A stretch of DNA of 64,000 nt from Streptomyces griseorubiginosus (lineage in GTDB: Bacteria; Actinomycetota; Actinomycetes; Streptomycetales; Streptomycetaceae). The stretch covers positions 1,121,076 through 1,185,075 of the forward strand of contig NZ_KQ948734.1 in NCBI RefSeq assembly GCF_001514195.1. The letters are read 5' to 3'. The translations under genes were made by a program, and so were the position numbers. This document shows, piece after piece, positions 61,251 through 64,000 of the stretch; within the stretch, counting starts at the first letter, position 1; the number at the start of each line of letters is the position of its first letter. The notes below the pieces were generated by a model. That model ran no database searches. It was not told the origin of the DNA and was given only the letters and a program-made list of their open reading frames with translations.

Positions 61251-61445
61251 TTTCCTCCCCATCTGTCATCGGAACCTGAGAGGTTCGCCATGAAGGACAT
61301 GACTTGCACCGTGGGTGGGGCCACCGGCATCGGCGGCCCGCTTTTCAGATGTGCCTCGCCCGCGCGGTAACGGGGCCTGAGAGATTCAAGGGAGGGACTT
61401 GCTCCTTCGGCGCCCGGGTACACGTACCCGGAACTCTCCCGCGCG
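61251..61445 (-). ncRNA. Glycine riboswitch (tandem aptamers)
   Basis: Read on the minus strand, the leader of gcvT begins GGGAGAGTTCCGGG, continues with GCGCCGAAGGAGCAAGTCCC and CTCTCAGGCCCC (complete first glycine aptamer), then a linker and a second aptamer-like stretch containing GGTGCAAGTCATG and ACCTCTCAGGTTCC. The paired GCCGAAGGAGCAA / CTCTCAGGC motifs are diagnostic. It should switch gcvT-gcvH-glyA on when glycine is plentiful. The 3' part near 61251 (CAGATGGGGAGG) leads to the gcvT start 43 bp on. Confidence 0.93.
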
Positions 61446-61638
61446 GATTCAAACGGCCGGTATGCAGTTGGCGCCGCCATCATTGCACGCCTTCGAGGCC
61501 GACGTCAGGGCCGGATCGGAGGCCCCCTTCTGTAACCGGTCTGTGGCGGTACGCGTACAGAAACGCGAGAGATCATCCATTACCTTCTCTTTACGCTCGG
61601 TGGGGAGGGGTAGAACCCCCTGAACCCGGAGGAGGACG

Positions 61639-62307
61639 ATGACGGTGAACAGGACCACCGCGTACGCGACGACCTCGGGCATCGCGCTGCCCAAGCAGCC
61701 CGCGGCGCCGGCCGTCGAGGCCCGCGGCACCCGCCCCGTCGTCCGTGATCTGCGCGAGCGCGCGGGTCACAGCCCGCACGCCCTGCTCTTCGGTCCCCAG
61801 GACCTCGTCGTCGTTACCGGCCTGCCCGGCAGCGGCAAGTCCACCCTCATGAAGCGGGCGGTCACCGGCACCCGCGTCGACTCCCAGGACACCCGCGACC
61901 GCTGGGACGGCCTGCTGTCCGGCTTCCTGCCGTACGCCGTCTACCGCCCCCTGGTCCGGCTCGCGCACTACGCCGGACTGCGCCGCGCCCTGCGTTCCGG
62001 CGCCGGAGTGGTGGTGCACGACTGCGGGACCCAGACCTGGGTGCGCGGCTGGCTGGCCCGCGAGGCCCGCCGCCGCGGCGGCACCCTGCACCTGCTGCTC
62101 CTCGACGTCACGACGGACACCGCGCTCGAGGGTCAGCGCGAGCGCGGCCGGGGCGTCTCCCGGTACGCCTTCCTGCGGCACCGGGGCGCGGCCGCCCGCC
62201 TGATCCGCTCCGTGGAACGCGGCGACCTGCCCCCGGGCTGCGGCTCGGCGGTCCTGATCGACCGCGACGCGGCGGACGTCCTGAAGAGGATCGGCTTCAC
62301 GGGCTGA
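61639..62307 (+). CDS. P-loop AAA/kinase-type ATPase
   Basis: 222 residues. Walker A GLPGSGKST (residues about 61-69) followed by a kinase-like layout: VDSQDTRDRWD, GVVVHDCGTQTWVRGWLAREARRRGGTLHLLLLDVTTDTALEGQRERGRGVSRYAFLRH, resembling small-molecule kinases of the zeta-toxin/chloramphenicol-phosphotransferase-like class. The Asp in VVHDC may be the Walker-B-like residue. ATG 61639 has GGAGGAGG upstream. No partner antitoxin gene is visible. Substrate unknown. Confidence 0.85.
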   Translation: MTVNRTTAYATTSGIALPKQPAAPAVEARGTRPVVRDLRERAGHSPHALLFGPQDLVVVTGLPGSGKSTLMKRAVTGTRVDSQDTRDRWDGLLSGFLPYAVYRPLVRLAHYAGLRRALRSGAGVVVHDCGTQTWVRGWLAREARRRGGTLHLLLLDVTTDTALEGQRERGRGVSRYAFLRHRGAAARLIRSVERGDLPPGCGSAVLIDRDAADVLKRIGFTG

Positions 62308-62312
62308 GCCCA

Positions 62313-62421
62313 CACATCCTGGCCTCCCGTGCCGAGCCGCACATCCTGGCCTCCCGTGCCGAGCCGCACATCCTGGCTTCCCGGGCCGAGCCCACACATC
62401 CCGGCTTCCCGGGCCGAGCCA
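62313..62421 (+). repeat. Minisatellite, 27-28-bp period, four copies
   Basis: Copies of CACATCCTGGCCTCCCGTGC followed by CGAGCCG start at 62313, 62340, 62367 and 62395. The first two are identical; copies 3 and 4 change to CTTCCCGGGCC. They lie directly after the stop of the P-loop gene. Confidence 0.85.
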
Positions 62422-62485
62422 CACAGCCGGTGCACCCGCTAGCCTTTCAGCCACATCAGCGGTTCACAGCAGGCGGTCAGAACAG

Positions 62486-63280
62486 ATGGACTTCCCGGCG
62501 GATCTTCCCGCGGACTTCCCGGCACAGTCGGCACACCCCCACCCGCACGGCGGGTGGCCCGGCAACGAGCTGGAGGAGGTGCTCTCGGCCTCCCTCGGCA
62601 TCCCCTCGGCCGGCGGACGGATCATCGAGGTCCTCGGCCGCAGCTTCGTCTGGGTCCCGCTGCCCAACGGCGGCGGCCCGCACAGCGGGCCCCTCGACCT
62701 GCCCACCCTGGAGATCGCCGGCCAGGCGTATGTCCCGGTCTTCAGCTCCGAGGAGCAGTTCCGCCAGGTCGTCGGCTCGCACCTGTCGTACACGATCGCC
62801 CCGGCGGTGGAGTTCGCCCGCGGTCTGCCCCCGCACGTGGGCATCGCCGTGAACCCCGACGGCGTGGTCGGTGTCCCGCTGCCGCCCGCCGCGGTCGCCG
62901 ACCTGTGCCGGGTGGGCCGCACCCCGCTGGACGGCCCCAACACCGGTGGCCGCGTCAAGCTCTACGAGCCCGACTGGCAGGACGACCCGGTCGACTTCCT
63001 GGCCGCCGCCTCGGCCGAGTTCGCGGCGACCGGCGTGGTCCTCACCGCCCGCCGCTGCCTGGCCGCCATCGAGACGGCCGACCCGGTCATGTTCGTCGGC
63101 GTCGAACTCTCCCAGTGGGAGGGCGACTTGCGCACCCTCCCGATGGACGCCCTGGGCAGGGCCCTCGGCACGACCCCGGTCCGCTGGCCGGTCAACCTGG
63201 TCCTCCTGGACGTGGCGGACGACCCGGTCGGCCACTGGATGCGAGCCCAGGTCCGTCCCTTTTACACCCAGGGGACGTGA
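62486..63280 (+). CDS. SseB-family protein, copy 1
   Basis: 264 residues. N-terminal low-complexity stretch with alternating Asp/Phe/Pro/Ala, then the SseB N-domain (LEEVLSASLGIPSAGGRIIEVLGRSFVWVPLPNGGG, LEIAGQAYVPVFSSEEQFRQVVG, IAPAVEFARGLPPHVGIAVNPDG) and the C-terminal SseB domain (VVLTARRCLAAIETADPVMFVGVEL, VNLVLLDVADDPVGHWM). SseB was named for enhanced serine sensitivity; the biochemical role is unclear. Its proximity to serine and glycine genes may be meaningful. A second member follows. Confidence 0.88.
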   Translation: MDFPADLPADFPAQSAHPHPHGGWPGNELEEVLSASLGIPSAGGRIIEVLGRSFVWVPLPNGGGPHSGPLDLPTLEIAGQAYVPVFSSEEQFRQVVGSHLSYTIAPAVEFARGLPPHVGIAVNPDGVVGVPLPPAAVADLCRVGRTPLDGPNTGGRVKLYEPDWQDDPVDFLAAASAEFAATGVVLTARRCLAAIETADPVMFVGVELSQWEGDLRTLPMDALGRALGTTPVRWPVNLVLLDVADDPVGHWMRAQVRPFYTQGT

Positions 63281-63287
63281 CTCCGCA

Positions 63288-63335
63288 GGGGCGCGGGGAA
63301 CTGCGCGACGAGCCACAGACGACCCGCACTCGCCG
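63288..63335 (+). repeat. Dispersed intergenic repeat, copy B
   Basis: GGGGCGCGGGGAACTGCGCG followed by a degenerate tail; matches the reverse complement of 217-264 at about 40 of 48 positions. It lies between the two SseB genes. Confidence 0.6.
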
Positions 63336-63413
63336 ACGACGCACAGGTCCCCACCCGGTAGGCGCTTAAGCTGGTTTCATACTCGGGGAACTTTCAAGAA
63401 GGGGCGATACGAC

Positions 63414-64000
63414 GTGAGCGCCAGCGGCACCGCGACCGGCACGGTCGAGCACATGCTGCGCCAGGTGACCCCCGGGCGCTACGACGCCTACGAGGCACTG
63501 CTGCGCGCCCTCGCGACCCCCACCGCCGGCCAGGTCTGGATGCTGCTGTGGCACGGCCAGGCCGGCTCCCCGGACGCCCAGTACGGAAACATGGAGGTCG
63601 ACGGCCACGGCTACGCCCCCTGCGTGACCTCGGCCCAGGAACTCTCCGCCAGCGGCTGGAACCGTTCCTACGAGGTCGTCGACGGAGTCGACGTGGCCCG
63701 CACCCTCTACCCCGACCACTACGGCCTCTGGCTCAACCCGCACGCCCCGGGCGGCGGCGTCGGCATCCCCTGGCTCGACCTGCGCCGCATCGCCACCGGC
63801 CTGGAGCGCCAGCCCGCCGGCCCGCTCCGGCTCTCGGAACCCGGCATCGAGGTCCCGCAGTTCTACGCCCTGCTCGTGCAGAACGCCCACCGCACCCCGG
63901 CGGTCCGCTCCCTGCGCCGTGCCTGGGTGCAGCCGGCGCTCGGGGCGCCGTATCTCGCCATCGGCCTGGATGTGTACGACACCAGCCCGTCGGCCGTGGA
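63414..64000 (+). CDS. SseB-family protein, copy 2 (3' end outside window)
   Basis: GTG 63414 opens a frame that stays open to the window edge (195 codons seen). The sequence includes TVEHMLRQVTPGRYDAYEALLRALATPTAGQVWMLLWHG, DVARTLYPDHYGLWLNPHAPGGGVGIPWLDLRRIATGL and the start of a C-terminal SseB-type domain (AVRSLRRAWVQPALGAPYLAIGLDVYDTSP). AGAAGGGG lies about 11 bases upstream. Tandem with copy 1 but divergent in sequence. Incomplete because the window ends. Confidence 0.85.
   Translation, partial: MSASGTATGTVEHMLRQVTPGRYDAYEALLRALATPTAGQVWMLLWHGQAGSPDAQYGNMEVDGHGYAPCVTSAQELSASGWNRSYEVVDGVDVARTLYPDHYGLWLNPHAPGGGVGIPWLDLRRIATGLERQPAGPLRLSEPGIEVPQFYALLVQNAHRTPAVRSLRRAWVQPALGAPYLAIGLDVYDTSPSAV

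Noticed and set aside
61209..61262. Upstream in-frame start for gcvT
   Set aside because: It lies inside the riboswitch and would add a Cys/His-containing extension not typical of GcvT.
62313..62421. CRISPR array
   Set aside because: Only four directly adjacent 27-28-bp units with no unique spacers between them.

Overview
The window is typical Streptomyces chromosome: very high GC with strong third-position GC bias, GTG/TTG/CTG starts, 4-nt ATGA/GTGA overlaps, leaderless promoters (TANNNT about 7 nt before a start codon), and Streptomyces-type families (Asp23 operon, paired ECF sigma/anti-sigma genes, GMC oxidoreductases, SseB proteins, L,D-transpeptidase lipoproteins). No rRNA, tRNA, IS element, prophage or CRISPR was seen. 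All assignments come from reading the sequence and from remembered family motifs; no database was searched.

Layout. 1-12.7 kb: cell-envelope and housekeeping genes. These are two tandem L,D-transpeptidase lipoproteins, enoyl-CoA hydratase, an anti-sigma-type ATPase, a degenerate polysaccharide deacetylase, a beta-propeller lipoprotein, GNAT, an EF-hand protein, and an ABC ATPase coupled to leuA. leuA has a Leu-rich leader peptide and attenuator. A GntR regulator, MOSC protein, GH25-like enzyme and cupin follow. 13-26.2 kb: an arabinose/arabinan locus with a LacI regulator, sugar ABC transporter (binding protein plus two permeases), GH42, a secreted GH93-like exo-arabinanase and araB-araA-araD. 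26.2-30 kb: HAD, luciferase-like oxidoreductase, MFS exporter and a DeoR regulator. 30-41.2 kb: an unusual catabolic locus with two GMC oxidoreductases, a PucR regulator, and an operon of histidinol-dehydrogenase-like enzyme, APC permease, ThuA-like protein and TPP enzyme.

41.4-56.9 kb is the most interesting part. A five-gene lipid-modification operon (amine oxidase, DUF1365, two cyclopropane-synthase-like methyltransferases, DUF1295) is followed by an alkaline-shock (Asp23/AmaP/DUF2273) operon, a fasciclin lipoprotein, a membrane sulfite-oxidase-like molybdoenzyme, and two ECF sigma/anti-sigma systems. Four sites carry the same bipartite element, (A/G)CCAATCC-N16-CGGAT(T/C): before the lipid operon, before the molybdoenzyme gene, before ECF sigma 1, and before the SigK-like sigma gene. 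This suggests one regulon resembling the mycobacterial SigK regulon. One anti-sigma protein appears to be a ZAS zinc finger fused to an Asp23-like domain.

56.5-64 kb: serine/glycine metabolism (sdaA, glyA, gcvH, gcvT) on the minus strand behind a glycine riboswitch, then a P-loop protein and two SseB-family genes, the second cut by the window edge. Three minisatellite-like tandem repeats (period 27-30 bp), a smaller GC-rich repeat and two copies of a dispersed 48-bp repeat lie between genes.
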